A stretch of DNA of 64,000 bases from Alphaproteobacteria bacterium (GCA_019752515.1 JAIEMB010000006.1:124001-188000); one strand, 5' to 3'; positions 47,263-57,367 are shown, numbered from the stretch's first letter. The notes: generated by a model from the letters alone, not told the origin. Numbers and translations are program-made.

Positions 47263-48066
47263 TCAATTCACTTTGTTATAAGGCAATAACTCTTCTTCTA
47301 AAACTTGATTTATATAGAAATCTGGCTTTTCAAGAAACCTTCTCATGAACTGATAATGCTCACAGTCGACCAAGGTCACAGGGACAATACCTTGTGGCGA
47401 AAAGGAAAATATATCTGCGCCTGGATAGCTCATCAGAATTGGCGAGTGTGTAACCATGATGACTTGGCTATCTTGACGATCTTCTATGTTTTTCAACACT
47501 TTCAAAAACTGCAATTGCCGCATGGGTGATAATGCAGACTCTGGTTCATCTAAGAGATAAAGTCCTTTGCGGTTAAAACGGACACCAAAGAGCTTTATGA
47601 AGGACTCTCCATGGCTTTTTTCTAATAAACGGCCTCCATAATTTTTTTCATACCATTCATCACCATCGCCAATTTCAGGTGAATTGAGGTATTCTAGAAA
47701 ATTAAAAAAGGTTTCTGAACGAAAAAAGAAGCCTTGGGATATTTTGGGAAGCCACGAAAGCGTCATACAGGGTTGAAGACGGGTGAGATGTGGAAATTGT
47801 TCCTGATTTTGGGTTTGATAGGTGTGATCTCCTGAACCTCCTTGTAAGTTGAATCCGCAAGCATAAGCAATATATTCCAGAAGAGTTGACTTGCCCGTTG
47901 CATTATCACCTACCAAAATTGTAATAGGTTTAGAGAAGGGAATTTGAAAATCTCGTTGGAAGGCAGAAATGGTAAAAGGATACACTATCTTTTTACCTAG
48001 TGATATAGAGCGAAACACAACACGCTTCAAGAAAGGGGGCAATAGAATTTTATGTTTAAAAGCCAC
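47263..48066 (-). CDS. AAA ATPase of the SMC/ABC-like ATP-binding type
   Basis: A 267-residue soluble ATPase. Walker A is ILVGDNATGKSTLLEYIAY. The ABC-type Walker B is LYLLDEPESALSPMRQLQFL, and the switch His is in VIMVTHSPILM. It matches the small single-domain AAA_23/AAA_21 proteins often found beside defence or repair genes; no partner gene is adjacent here. Start is GTG at 48066 without a visible RBS. Role unknown. Confidence 0.85.
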   Translation of the reverse strand: MAFKHKILLPPFLKRVVFRSISLGKKIVYPFTISAFQRDFQIPFSKPITILVGDNATGKSTLLEYIAYACGFNLQGGSGDHTYQTQNQEQFPHLTRLQPCMTLSWLPKISQGFFFRSETFFNFLEYLNSPEIGDGDEWYEKNYGGRLLEKSHGESFIKLFGVRFNRKGLYLLDEPESALSPMRQLQFLKVLKNIEDRQDSQVIMVTHSPILMSYPGADIFSFSPQGIVPVTLVDCEHYQFMRRFLEKPDFYINQVLEEELLPYNKVN

Positions 48067-48260
48067 TTATATCATTTTACAATAAAGATGATTTATAAAA
48101 CACAAAATCATCCTTCTCTCATTTAGTCAATGAGGATGGGTGCTCAGCCTCACTACCCGTCAGATTTAAAGGCCGTTGGAATCTATGAGGTGTAGATATT
48201 AAAGATTAAGACCTCTTTTAATATTATTTTTAAAATCCGAAAAATTTCCCCTTTTCACTT

Positions 48261-48848
48261 TTATACCCATTCAGCCATGGGCTCATGAGCTCCAGGTTCA
48301 GGTGCTTTAAGGAGAACCTGGAAAGCTTCAGGTACGGTTTTCACAAATTTAAAAAACTTTTCGTGCTCCCTTTTAGCAAAATGCTGCTGAAAAATATTTT
48401 TTGTCAGCTCCTCTAAAGGCGTCCAATAGTCATTAATATTAACAAAAACGATAGGTTTCTCATGCAACTCCAATTGATGCCAGGTAATAATCTCAAACGT
48501 TTCATCGAGAGTTCCAAAGCCACCTGGTAAAATGATAAAAGCATCAGAGTGTTCAAACATAAGACGTTTACGGGTATGCATCGTATCTACTAAGTGAATT
48601 TCTGTTATAGCCCAATTTGGCTCTTCAAATTCTTGAAGGTGTTCTGGTGTAAAACCAAGGACTCGACCTCCATGGGCCATGGTTGCATTAGCCACTTCAC
48701 CCATTAATCCTTGATTGCTTCCTCCATAAATCAATGTAATATGATGTTCTGCCAATGTTACACCTAGTTCACGAGCTGACCTTTTATAAACATCATCTAC
48801 GCTGTCATATGAACTACAATACACCCCAATAGCTTCGATCTGTTTCAT
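48261..48848 (-). CDS. LOG-family (TIGR00730) Rossmann-fold protein
   Basis: Probable nucleoside-5'-monophosphate phosphoribohydrolase related to the cytokinin-activating LOG enzymes. Motifs are IYGGSNQGLMGEVANA and the catalytic PGGFGTLDETFEI. Length 195 aa is normal. It is divergent from psd by 84 bp. Bacterial members also cleave AMP-type nucleotides, so no cytokinin role is claimed. Confidence 0.92.
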   Translation of the reverse strand: MKQIEAIGVYCSSYDSVDDVYKRSARELGVTLAEHHITLIYGGSNQGLMGEVANATMAHGGRVLGFTPEHLQEFEEPNWAITEIHLVDTMHTRKRLMFEHSDAFIILPGGFGTLDETFEIITWHQLELHEKPIVFVNINDYWTPLEELTKNIFQQHFAKREHEKFFKFVKTVPEAFQVLLKAPEPGAHEPMAEWV

Positions 48849-48932
48849 GAATTCTTCACCCTTTTGGATTTAAGATAGCCAATTCTATGGAAAACAGCTA
48901 TAAAAGCCAGAGATTTTTTATGAGGAGGACTC

Positions 48933-49619
48933 ATGAATACCTTTTTAGTACCAATTCATCGGGCCGGCTGGCCCTTTATTGCTTTATTTTCTGGCATCAC
49001 TTTAGTCTTCTTTCTTTTTTCTACAACTCTCGGATCTATTGGTCTTGTCTTAAGTATTTGGTGTATTTACTTCTTTCGCAATCCACGTCGCGTCACTCCT
49101 CTAGGAAAGGGGCTTATTGTAAGTCCTGGAGATGGTCTGGTAACCAAAATTGAAGTTGCTCTTCCGCCCAAAGAACTTAAATGGACAAAAAAACCCTTAA
49201 CCCGTATCAGTATTTTTTTAAATGTATTTGATGTGCACGTTAACCGCATTCCTGTGGATGGTATTATTACAAAGATTTACTATCATCCTGGTAAATTCTT
49301 TAATGCATCTTTAGACAAAGCCAGTGAGCACAATGAAAGAAACTCCATCATTATAAAAACACTTTCCGGTCAAGAGGTGCTTGTGGTTCAAATCGCAGGG
49401 CTCATCGCCAGACGGATCCTCTGCGAAACTAAGGAAGGTCAGGAAGTAAATGCGGGAGAAACCTTTGGTATCATTCGCTTTGGTAGTCGTGTAGACCTCT
49501 ATCTTCCGGAGGGGGTTGCTTCGCAAGTTATTGAAGGACAACGAATGATCGGTGGCGAGACTATTATTGGCGATTTAGTCTCTCGTTTTCCTCAGCGTTT
49601 TGGAGAGGTTAGACAATGA
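48933..49619 (+). CDS. psd: Phosphatidylserine decarboxylase proenzyme (small type)
   Basis: Pyruvoyl-dependent decarboxylase forming phosphatidylethanolamine at the inner membrane. The self-cleavage site is Gly184-Ser185 in IIRFGSRVDLYLP, with Ser185 becoming the pyruvoyl group. Upstream motifs FFRNPRRVTP and FLNVFDVHVNRIP are also conserved. At 228 aa it is of the short alphaproteobacterial form. A strong RBS (GAGGAGG) precedes ATG 48933. Confidence 0.96.
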   Translation: MNTFLVPIHRAGWPFIALFSGITLVFFLFSTTLGSIGLVLSIWCIYFFRNPRRVTPLGKGLIVSPGDGLVTKIEVALPPKELKWTKKPLTRISIFLNVFDVHVNRIPVDGIITKIYYHPGKFFNASLDKASEHNERNSIIIKTLSGQEVLVVQIAGLIARRILCETKEGQEVNAGETFGIIRFGSRVDLYLPEGVASQVIEGQRMIGGETIIGDLVSRFPQRFGEVRQ

Positions 49620-50383
49620 AAAACATCCCTCCCCAGCAAAGCAAAGCTCCTCATCTTGCGCGCCTCATCCCTAATGCTATTACAGTAACAGCGCTCTGTA
49701 CGGGACTAAGTGCCATACGGTTTGCTCTATTAGAGCGCTGGGAACTCGCAGTGAGCCTTGTTTTGATTGCTGCTATTCTGGATGGAATGGATGGTCGTGT
49801 TGCCCGCTTGTTACGAGCGGATAGCCAATTCGGGGCTGAGCTTGATTCTCTTTCTGATTTTATTAGCTTTGGCGTGGCTCCTGCTGTTGTAATTTACCTC
49901 TATAGTCTTCAGTTTTGGAAAGGAACGGGATGGGCACTTGCTCTTTTTTTTTCAACCTGTATGGCACTTAGGCTTGCTCGTTTTAATACGAACATGGGAA
50001 CTCCCACACCCGAATGGGCAAAAGGGTTTTCCGTAGGCGTCCCTGCTCCTGCTGGTGCTATTATTGCTCTTTTACCTCTATTGGCCAGTTTTGCTTTTGA
50101 AGAGAGCTTTCAAGATTATCCTTTTCTTTTTGCTATAAGTTTGCTCTTGAGTGGTCTTTTAATGATTAGCCGAATACCTACTTATGTCTTAAAGAATGTT
50201 CGTATACCTTATTCTTATATAAGACCTCTTCTGATGATGGTAGCTGTTTTTATGGCAGCTCTTTTTAGCATTCCATGGTGGATTCTCACTTTAGGATCCA
50301 TTATTTACGTTCTTTCTATTCCAATGAGCATAATATCCTATCGCAAAAAAAAAGCAGACGTAAAAAACGCTCTGTCCACTTAA
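49616..50383 (+). CDS. pssA: CDP-diacylglycerol-serine O-phosphatidyltransferase
   Basis: Makes phosphatidylserine, the substrate of Psd. The CDP-alcohol phosphatidyltransferase signature is complete: D59-G-x2-A63-R64, G73, D77 and D81 (in FGAELDSLSD). Six to eight membrane segments; 255 aa. The ATG overlaps the psd stop (ATGA), so the two are coupled. Confidence 0.96.
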   Translation: MKNIPPQQSKAPHLARLIPNAITVTALCTGLSAIRFALLERWELAVSLVLIAAILDGMDGRVARLLRADSQFGAELDSLSDFISFGVAPAVVIYLYSLQFWKGTGWALALFFSTCMALRLARFNTNMGTPTPEWAKGFSVGVPAPAGAIIALLPLLASFAFEESFQDYPFLFAISLLLSGLLMISRIPTYVLKNVRIPYSYIRPLLMMVAVFMAALFSIPWWILTLGSIIYVLSIPMSIISYRKKKADVKNALST

Positions 50384-50390
50384 AATAAGT

Positions 50391-50421
50391 TACCCCGCAA
50401 TAAAAAATTACGGGGTATTTA
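50391..50421. terminator. Bidirectional terminator-like hairpin between pssA and the T1SS cargo gene
   Basis: Stem TACCCCG/CGGGGTA (7 bp) with a 13-nt AT-rich loop, followed by TTTAATT on the plus strand and ACTTATTTT on the minus strand. It lies between convergent genes. Confidence 0.55.
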
Positions 50422-50445
50422 ATTCACAATATGATTGTTGATCTT

Positions 50446-52248
50446 CTACATAATATGTACATGTACTGCTGTTGCAACTTCCACATGGACACTGTGAGCA
50501 CTATTTGTATAATCTACATAACCAGGATGAGTATCCTGATGACTCTGGAAAAACCCTGCTGCTCCTCCTTTTAAGTCAACTGTATCTAAAGAAGTTCCAT
50601 TAACAAAAAGAGTGTGATAATTTAAATTAGTTGCACTTTGGTGCGTTATATTCAGCACATCAGCTACATTAAGGAATACATCATGTGTAGCTTTAAGAGA
50701 AGCACCTGCCCCTAAATTTGAAGACATGTTTATGGCATCGATATTGTTAATCACAGATCCTTGTGTCCGAACATCAGCAATATTTAAATCACCACTGTTA
50801 TCCCATACAAGTGTATTTTTTCCACCAGAAAATCCTTGAATAGAAGTAATACTAGTATCTTCAATAACAAAAGTAGTCGTGCCTGCTACAGCAAAAAGAT
50901 TGTCATACCCGCCACCCCCAATAAGTTCACTAAAACCATGTGGATTAAGCCCACCAACTAAAATGTCCGCCCCTGCGTTCCCTGTAAGGACAGTTGTATT
51001 ACTGTAAAAACCATTTCCAAATTGAACATGAATGGGAATATTAAAACCTCTACCTTGAAGAGTGTTAAAGGAGAAACTATCACCGGGATGATAAGAAGAG
51101 ACGTGAAGGTCATATATAGCAAGAGGTATTGATACAGTTTCAAGGGTAACTGGCGACCCCTTATCAGAAGCGCTAGGTACTGAGTTTATGAATTCCGCTT
51201 CTTCTACAGCATTTAAATGCAAAGTAAAACTCTGCCCATCCACAGCTGCTCCTTTTATTGCTGCTAAGGTAGCTGTATCTGAAACACCGTTTGTAACAAT
51301 TTTATGTACGACATGATCACTTGTAGTATAAGAGAAAGAATCTGTTGGCGGATACTGGCTTTCATCATCAGTTGGTGTATATTTTACAATTCCAGTTTGA
51401 GGATTAACGATCACAACTCCATACTTTGCTGTGAACGTGCTTGGAGATGACCCTGATAATAGGGCCGTTACTGCTTTACCGTGTGTATCTGTATAAGTGA
51501 AAGATGATACCGTTATTCCCGTCGATAAATGCAAACTAAAAGTCGTTGAAAAATCATCTTCAATAAGGATAGGTGGCCCCGCATTTACAGATGGTCCTGC
51601 AGATGGATCATTGACCAAAACCAAAGCATCATGATTAGAATATACTGTATAATGAATCCCATTAATGATTTTAATACTATCAGGAATTTGAGACGTTACA
51701 TTTGTCCAACATCTTAGATCGGTAAAGTTAACTGTATCGTTGCTTCCGAAGGAATTGATGATAGTTTCAGAATCTATGGTGTGATAAATTCCATTAAACT
51801 TTATGTGAAATGGATTTTGCAAATGAGAGGCTTCTGTTACACCCCTATAATTTATATTCACTTTAGAATTATCACCCGTTAAATCAATGGTAATGACACC
51901 AAAATTCTCTATCTCCGGACTTGAAGGTAAGCCCCTAATTCCATCAGCCAGCCCAACATTTTCATTATCTTGTGAAGAAAGTATGGTTACAGGTTGGGTA
52001 TTACCTCCCCTATGACCGCATACACTTCCTATATTTCCACCTACATACCCTCTATCATCTTGGTGAAAAGTAATCGTACTAAGTCCTTGAGCATTATCAA
52101 AAATTCTATCTCTCCCGCCCCCTCCATCAATGAAAAGATTTTGACCTATAGGAACTATAACGTTCTTGCTAATTATAATATCATCGTAAAGGCCGGTTTG
52201 TCCTGAAATGAACTCACTTGAAGGAAAGCCATTAATTGAGATTTTCAT
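50446..52248 (-). CDS. Putative type I secretion substrate with RTX-like and cadherin-like regions
   Basis: A 600-residue acidic, Gly/Asn/Asp-rich protein with no Sec signal. N-terminal GGGGRDRIFDN and central GNAGADILVGG plus GGGGYDNLFA are degenerate RTX-type calcium repeats. A cadherin/VCBS-like stretch lies between (ILIEDDFSTTFSLHL to TPTDDESQYPP). The C-terminal pattern DVLNIT......LFVNGTSLDTVDLKGG is that of type I-secreted RTX and giant-adhesin proteins. It directly follows the HlyD and ABC genes on the same strand, so it is very likely their cargo. An adhesin or surface role is an inference. Confidence 0.72.
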   Translation of the reverse strand: MKISINGFPSSEFISGQTGLYDDIIISKNVIVPIGQNLFIDGGGGRDRIFDNAQGLSTITFHQDDRGYVGGNIGSVCGHRGGNTQPVTILSSQDNENVGLADGIRGLPSSPEIENFGVITIDLTGDNSKVNINYRGVTEASHLQNPFHIKFNGIYHTIDSETIINSFGSNDTVNFTDLRCWTNVTSQIPDSIKIINGIHYTVYSNHDALVLVNDPSAGPSVNAGPPILIEDDFSTTFSLHLSTGITVSSFTYTDTHGKAVTALLSGSSPSTFTAKYGVVIVNPQTGIVKYTPTDDESQYPPTDSFSYTTSDHVVHKIVTNGVSDTATLAAIKGAAVDGQSFTLHLNAVEEAEFINSVPSASDKGSPVTLETVSIPLAIYDLHVSSYHPGDSFSFNTLQGRGFNIPIHVQFGNGFYSNTTVLTGNAGADILVGGLNPHGFSELIGGGGYDNLFAVAGTTTFVIEDTSITSIQGFSGGKNTLVWDNSGDLNIADVRTQGSVINNIDAINMSSNLGAGASLKATHDVFLNVADVLNITHQSATNLNYHTLFVNGTSLDTVDLKGGAAGFFQSHQDTHPGYVDYTNSAHSVHVEVATAVHVHIM

Positions 52249-52378
52249 CGCATCACCCTGCAGATAAATATATACTTCATTATTTAATTCTACTATTGAT
52301 TTAGTTAATATTTTATTAATATTATTTAAGTTATATTAATAAAAACTCAATTCTTCTAGTTATGATAAAGGGAAAGAA

Positions 52379-53716
52379 TTACCTTTCCCTAAAAGATTGA
52401 GAAACACCCTTGATTATAGGCTTTAAAAGGTATTGCATAACTGTACGTGACCCTGTTAAAATATCTACTTCAACTGTCATTCCGGGAATAATGGGAAGTA
52501 TTTTTCCATCATGCTCAAGGTAATTTTTACCCGTGCGCAATAAGACACGATAATAATCCTTTTTTTGTTCCGGATCATGCACCGTATCTGCGCTAATCTC
52601 AAGAAGTTGAGCCTTAAGAGACCCATAGATAGAATAATCATAGGCTGTAATTTTAACTATAGCTTCTTGTCCAGGATGAATAAAGGCTACATCCGAAGGA
52701 AGGACATTCGCTTCTATAAGAAGAGCGTCCTCAAAAGGAACCACTTCTAAAACTTCTTCCCCCCCACGTATGGTTCCCCCCAATGTTTTCATTTTAATTT
52801 CTTTTACTATCCCTTTAACTGGTGAGCGTAGTTCTGTTCTACTCATTCGATCTCGAGCTTCTAACATCGCTGCTTTTTCTTCAGAGAGTTTAATTCTGAT
52901 ATCCCTTAATTGTTCCTGATCTTCATTTTGAAAACGAGTAACAATCTGTTCAAGTTCATATTGAGCTTGTTCCAAAACGGCTTCATCTTTTGCGAGAGCC
53001 GCCTTTCCCGTTGCCACTTCACCCTTTAAATTCGCTGTATCTCTTTGAAGCCGAAGAATTTCACGTTTCGAAATCAGTTGTTCCTTAACTAAAGGTTCTA
53101 CCATTTTAAGTTCTTGCTGTGAAAGGTTAAGCTGTTCTTCCGCTTGCGAAATTTTTGCTTTTTCTTCAGCAACCTCCTGCTGTTTTTGAAGAATAACTTG
53201 CTTGGCTATGGACTTTTGCGTTTTTATCTGTTGTTGACGTTCAGTATAATGTTGCATTTCCTCAAGGAAAATAGAAGGAAACTCCTTTTGAACTTCTTCA
53301 AGAACTTTATAGTCTTCCCCATTAATTTGTGCTTGCAAGCGACTAGAAATGGCTAAGTAACGTAAATATTGTTCTCGGTGGGCTTTATAACGGGCTTCTG
53401 CTACTGTAGGGTCAATAATCATTAGAGCTTGACCGGCTTCTACAATATCTCCTTCTTTCACAAAAACCCCTTTAATTACCCCCCCCTCTAGGTTTGAAAT
53501 GATTTGATTTTTTTGAGAGGGAATAACATGCCCATTACCCCGCGTAATGACGTCTATCTCTGCAAAAAAAGCCCATATTAAAAATAAAGCTATAAGGCTG
53601 CAAATGGTAACTAAGGTCATTAAAGCAAACTTATGTGTTGTTGTTTTTTTGGCAGCTACTTTAGGAGCCATAAATTCATTCTCGCTTTCGGAAGAAAATC
53701 TATGAAAATTAATCAT
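52379..53716 (-). CDS. HlyD-family membrane-fusion protein of a type I secretion system
   Basis: Periplasmic adaptor linking the ABC exporter to TolC. One membrane segment (residues ~28-48) is followed by DVITRGNGHVIPS, a lipoyl half, a long coiled coil (~100-290, with QQEVAEEKAKISQAEEQLNL), the second lipoyl half SPVKGIVKEI and a beta-barrel end (IIPGMTVEVDILTGSRTVMQY), all as in HlyD/LapC. Length 445 aa is normal. It lies 4 bp after the ABC gene. Confidence 0.95.
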   Translation of the reverse strand: MINFHRFSSESENEFMAPKVAAKKTTTHKFALMTLVTICSLIALFLIWAFFAEIDVITRGNGHVIPSQKNQIISNLEGGVIKGVFVKEGDIVEAGQALMIIDPTVAEARYKAHREQYLRYLAISSRLQAQINGEDYKVLEEVQKEFPSIFLEEMQHYTERQQQIKTQKSIAKQVILQKQQEVAEEKAKISQAEEQLNLSQQELKMVEPLVKEQLISKREILRLQRDTANLKGEVATGKAALAKDEAVLEQAQYELEQIVTRFQNEDQEQLRDIRIKLSEEKAAMLEARDRMSRTELRSPVKGIVKEIKMKTLGGTIRGGEEVLEVVPFEDALLIEANVLPSDVAFIHPGQEAIVKITAYDYSIYGSLKAQLLEISADTVHDPEQKKDYYRVLLRTGKNYLEHDGKILPIIPGMTVEVDILTGSRTVMQYLLKPIIKGVSQSFRER

Positions 53717-53720
53717 GGCG

Positions 53721-55871
53721 TTAACTCGTTGTTCTTATGGTTGATGATTGGAGAGCTTCGAGAATATCTTGTTTAGGGCCATCTGCAACGATGCGTCCTT
53801 TATCAATCACTATAATTCGATCAACAAGGGCCAGTAGAGAGGGACGATGCGTCACTATGATGAGCGTTTTGTTTTTTTTCAAAATCTCCTGAAGACGTTG
53901 AATAAACACGTTCTCAGCTTGGGAGTCCATCATTGCCGATGGTTCATCAAAGAGAAAAATAGAAGGATCTTTTACAAACGCCCGTGCAACAGCAATTGTT
54001 TGTCTTTGACCACCAGAAAGCTCACCTCCTCCTTCTCCAACAGGAATGTCATATCCCAAGGGATGCTGTGAAACAAAATCGTGTACACCTGCAAGGGTAG
54101 CTGCTCTCAGAAGGGTTTGGTCATCAACACCTTCTCCGCCAAGCGTAATATTGTGCCGAATGCTCCCTCCAAAGAGGAAGATATCTTGTGGAATATAACC
54201 AATATTAGCCCTTAAATCAGAAGGATCAATCTGTCGAATATCCGTTCCATCTATCAATACGGAACCGGATTTAGGCACGTAAAAACCTAAAATTAACTTT
54301 TCAATGGTCGTTTTGCCTGACCCTATTCGACCCAAAAGGGCTACTCTTTCTCCCGCAAGCAGTTTAAAAGAAACCTTTTGAAGAATCAGATTTTTATGAC
54401 CAGGATAGGCAAAATCCACATCATTAAATTCAATAACACCTTCGAAATGAGGACGATGAACAAAATGCGTCATTGCAGGACGTTCTAGAGGCAACTGTAT
54501 CAACTGATTGAGTCTTTTTAAAGATTCAAGGGATTGATTCAGACGCGTTAACAGAGAGACAACTTGAGTTAAGGGTCCCATGGCTCTACCTGAAAGAATG
54601 GAGCATGCAATAAGGCCCCCCATTGTAAGAGCTTGATCGGCAATTTGATACACACCTACAATCATAACCCCAACGATCGTAATATTTTGTACGAGCATGG
54701 ATAAATGAACAGCAAGTGTTGATAAAAAACGTGTTAGGTTCGTTGAGGAAGCCGATTGCGCAACAAAACTCTCCCAGGCCTCCTGCATTTTACCTTCAGC
54801 ATTAAGCCCCTTAATGGTTTCAAGACCTTGGAGCGATTGCACAAGAAGAGCGTGCTTTTGCCCTCCTTCAACATATGTTTTTCTGATTGAGGAGGCTAAT
54901 GGTCTCTGTAAAAAATAACTAATGATAAGAACAAGAGGGACCATGACAAGAGGGACATAAGCTACAGGTCCTGCAATAAGCCAAATAATAAAAATAAACA
55001 AAAAAATAAAAGGTAGATCCACAAGGGCAGAAAGAGTTGCCGAAGAAATAAACTCTCTTAAGGATTCAAACTCTCGCAATTGATGGGCAAGTGTTCCTGA
55101 AGATTTTGGACGAGCTTCAAGACGCATTCCTAACATATGTTCATAGAGTCTACTCGCAAGAAGTATATCAGCATTTTTTCCTGCTACATCGAGGAAGTAA
55201 TTGCGCAAAATCCTAAGAATAAAATCAAAGATAAAAATAATAAAAACGCCTATGGCCAAAACCCAAAGAGTTGTCGTAGCATTATTTGGAACGACTCTAT
55301 CATAAACTGCCATCACAAAAATGGTGCTTGCTAGCGTAAAAAAATTAATAAATAGTGACGTTACAATAACTTGAGAATAAATAGGCCAAAACTGTAATAA
55401 GGTTCCCCAAAACCAATTTGTTGGAGAAGAAGACGATTCAGCAGAAACAATAGGTTCTTCTAAAAGTGCTCGAACTAAAATTAAATCACCATCATACCGT
55501 TTTTCTAATTCATTCAAAGGAATCGCTCTTGGCTTATTCCCTCCACCCGGAAAAATAACCTGGGCGCCCTTCTCACTTAATCCTTTTAGTATACAGGAAT
55601 CTCCATTTTTTAATAAAAGAACGCAAGGAAGTATATCATTTGTAATTCCCTTAAAATTCTTTGAGATAAGCTCGGCATCAATGTTAATCCGAATGGCGGC
55701 TCTTTTAAAAGTTTTTGGTGTAAATTTCCCTGCTTGGAGTGGTAAGCCTACTTTTAGGGATGCCGCAGACGTCGGGCGATTATATAAATGACTCAAAACA
55801 ACTAAACACTCCAAAAGAGGATCGTGTACTTCATGTGTGGCAAGATGTGTAAATTTGTCACTTTCGGTCAT
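53721..55871 (-). CDS. Type I secretion ABC transporter (LapB/HlyB type)
   Basis: A 716-residue exporter. Residues ~1-145 are a C39-peptidase-like domain without the catalytic Cys motif, which in HlyB-type exporters binds cargo. Membrane segments span ~160-440. The ATPase has Walker A ALLGRIGSGKTT, signature LSGGQRQTIAVARA, Walker B IFLFDEPSAMMD and H-loop IVTHRPSL. It is first in an ABC-HlyD-cargo operon and divergent from the TolC gene. Confidence 0.95.
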   Translation of the reverse strand: MTESDKFTHLATHEVHDPLLECLVVLSHLYNRPTSAASLKVGLPLQAGKFTPKTFKRAAIRINIDAELISKNFKGITNDILPCVLLLKNGDSCILKGLSEKGAQVIFPGGGNKPRAIPLNELEKRYDGDLILVRALLEEPIVSAESSSSPTNWFWGTLLQFWPIYSQVIVTSLFINFFTLASTIFVMAVYDRVVPNNATTTLWVLAIGVFIIFIFDFILRILRNYFLDVAGKNADILLASRLYEHMLGMRLEARPKSSGTLAHQLREFESLREFISSATLSALVDLPFIFLFIFIIWLIAGPVAYVPLVMVPLVLIISYFLQRPLASSIRKTYVEGGQKHALLVQSLQGLETIKGLNAEGKMQEAWESFVAQSASSTNLTRFLSTLAVHLSMLVQNITIVGVMIVGVYQIADQALTMGGLIACSILSGRAMGPLTQVVSLLTRLNQSLESLKRLNQLIQLPLERPAMTHFVHRPHFEGVIEFNDVDFAYPGHKNLILQKVSFKLLAGERVALLGRIGSGKTTIEKLILGFYVPKSGSVLIDGTDIRQIDPSDLRANIGYIPQDIFLFGGSIRHNITLGGEGVDDQTLLRAATLAGVHDFVSQHPLGYDIPVGEGGGELSGGQRQTIAVARAFVKDPSIFLFDEPSAMMDSQAENVFIQRLQEILKKNKTLIIVTHRPSLLALVDRIIVIDKGRIVADGPKQDILEALQSSTIRTTS

Positions 55872-55996
55872 TTTTTCTTCTTATTTTATATTATTTTGTA
55901 AAAACGTTACATAAATTGACAAACCTTAGAAAATTCCTGTAATCATACGTTCATAAAAATAGGATAATGCGTAAAAGTTAACAACACGATAACAGA

Positions 55997-57367
55997 ATGG
56001 CGACCATGGGAGGAAAGTTAAAAAAAGCAGTCACACTTTTTTTTCTGTGTATCAATGAAGCAGCAATTGGAACAAGTTTACAAGAAGCTGTTCTAACAGC
56101 ACTTGAGACAAATCCCTCTATAGGTGTTGATGAGGCTAATGCAAGAGCGAGCGATATTGAAATAGACACCGCGAGGGCTGGTTACTTTCCCTCTTTAGAT
56201 ATTGTTCAATCAACCCTAGGCTATCAATACGTTAGAATCAAAAACAAAGCAGCGCCCTTATCCATTCCTTTTGACGGCCACTCAACAGAATGGGTTACAA
56301 ATCCTACCGTTGTTTTATCACAAACAATCTTTGATGGTCTGGCAACTCCTTTTGCTGTAGAACGTGCTCGCAAAGAAGCTGAAGCTGCCGATTCAATTTT
56401 GGGACAAACACGTGAACAAATTGCTTTTTCAGCTGTTTCGACTTACGTCATCCTACTCGCTCAACAACGACTCTTACACTTGGCAGACGAGAACATAAAA
56501 AAGCATCAGGACATTCTTGAAAAGGTAAAAAAGCATGTCGAAGCAGGTATCAGTACCATTGCTGATATTTATCAGGTCCAATCACGCCTTGACGATGCTT
56601 TTATCATCCGAGATCGAACGATAGGTCAATTGGAAAATGCCGTTTCAAATTTTATTGCTGTGGTAGGGTTTAAGCCAGACGATTTAGATTCTCCCTTCCT
56701 GCCTGAAGAGCCACTTTCAGATGGGCTTGAGGTTATTTTATCTCGTACCTCTCAAAGTAATCCTAGTGTTGTCGTCGAAAAGAACAATTTAATGGTAGCT
56801 GAGGCCGCTTTGGATCAAACATTAAGCCCTTTTATGCCAACCGTACAAGTTCAACTCGACTCAAATGCCCCTATCTATAATGCGAATGGAACAGAGGGAA
56901 GGCAAAGTAACTTTACGGCTCAAGTTGTACTCAACTATAATCTTTATAGCGGCGGGAGAGATCTAGCTAAACGCAAAGCTCAAACTGAACGCGTTGTCGC
57001 TGCGAAAAAGAAGTTAGATGTAGCTAGACGGAACGCTCTACAGGTCTGTAGATCCGCTTGGGCAAAGTATTTAAGTGACCAGGCACAAGTCCAAGATTCA
57101 AAAAAAGCTGTTGAAGTGAACACAAAGCTTCAACGTGCTTATGAATTACAGTTTGAGCTGATTTCGCGACCTTTAATCGACCTTTTAGATGCTTATGTTT
57201 CCTATTATCGCTCTCAAAATGACCATATTAATGCCCAGGCTGACGCATACATTAATCATGCTCTTCTCCTTGCTTCTATGGGAAATTTAGAGTCTACGTT
57301 TCATCATCGCAAAGATGAAGCTTATTCAGAGGCTTGTTTACCTCATCAGAATGAACAAGCAAAATAG
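55997..57367 (+). CDS. TolC-family outer-membrane secretion protein
   Basis: Trimeric outer-membrane/periplasmic tunnel. The two halves of the TolC repeat are visible: SLQEAVLTALETNPSI...ANARASDIEIDTARAGYFPSLD, and later NPSVVVEKNNLMVAEAALDQTLSPFMPTV. Signal-peptide-like N-terminus (ALFFLCINEAAIG). Length 456 aa is normal. It is divergent from the ABC gene by 125 bp and completes the type I secretion locus. Confidence 0.93.
   Translation: MATMGGKLKKAVTLFFLCINEAAIGTSLQEAVLTALETNPSIGVDEANARASDIEIDTARAGYFPSLDIVQSTLGYQYVRIKNKAAPLSIPFDGHSTEWVTNPTVVLSQTIFDGLATPFAVERARKEAEAADSILGQTREQIAFSAVSTYVILLAQQRLLHLADENIKKHQDILEKVKKHVEAGISTIADIYQVQSRLDDAFIIRDRTIGQLENAVSNFIAVVGFKPDDLDSPFLPEEPLSDGLEVILSRTSQSNPSVVVEKNNLMVAEAALDQTLSPFMPTVQVQLDSNAPIYNANGTEGRQSNFTAQVVLNYNLYSGGRDLAKRKAQTERVVAAKKKLDVARRNALQVCRSAWAKYLSDQAQVQDSKKAVEVNTKLQRAYELQFELISRPLIDLLDAYVSYYRSQNDHINAQADAYINHALLLASMGNLESTFHHRKDEAYSEACLPHQNEQAK

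Noticed and set aside
48120-48190. Short plus-strand frame MGAQPHYPSDLKAVGIYEV, reminiscent of IS630 transposase starts
   Set aside because: Only 19 codons, no continuation and no inverted repeats; similarity is too slight.
47263-48848. AAA ATPase and LOG-family gene as a possible defence pair
   Set aside because: They are 194 bp apart with no nuclease, reverse transcriptase or other effector nearby; each is common as a stand-alone housekeeping or orphan gene.
55916-55945. Perfect TTGACA upstream of the TolC-like gene as a promoter
   Set aside because: No acceptable -10 hexamer at 16-18 bp, so the site cannot be supported.
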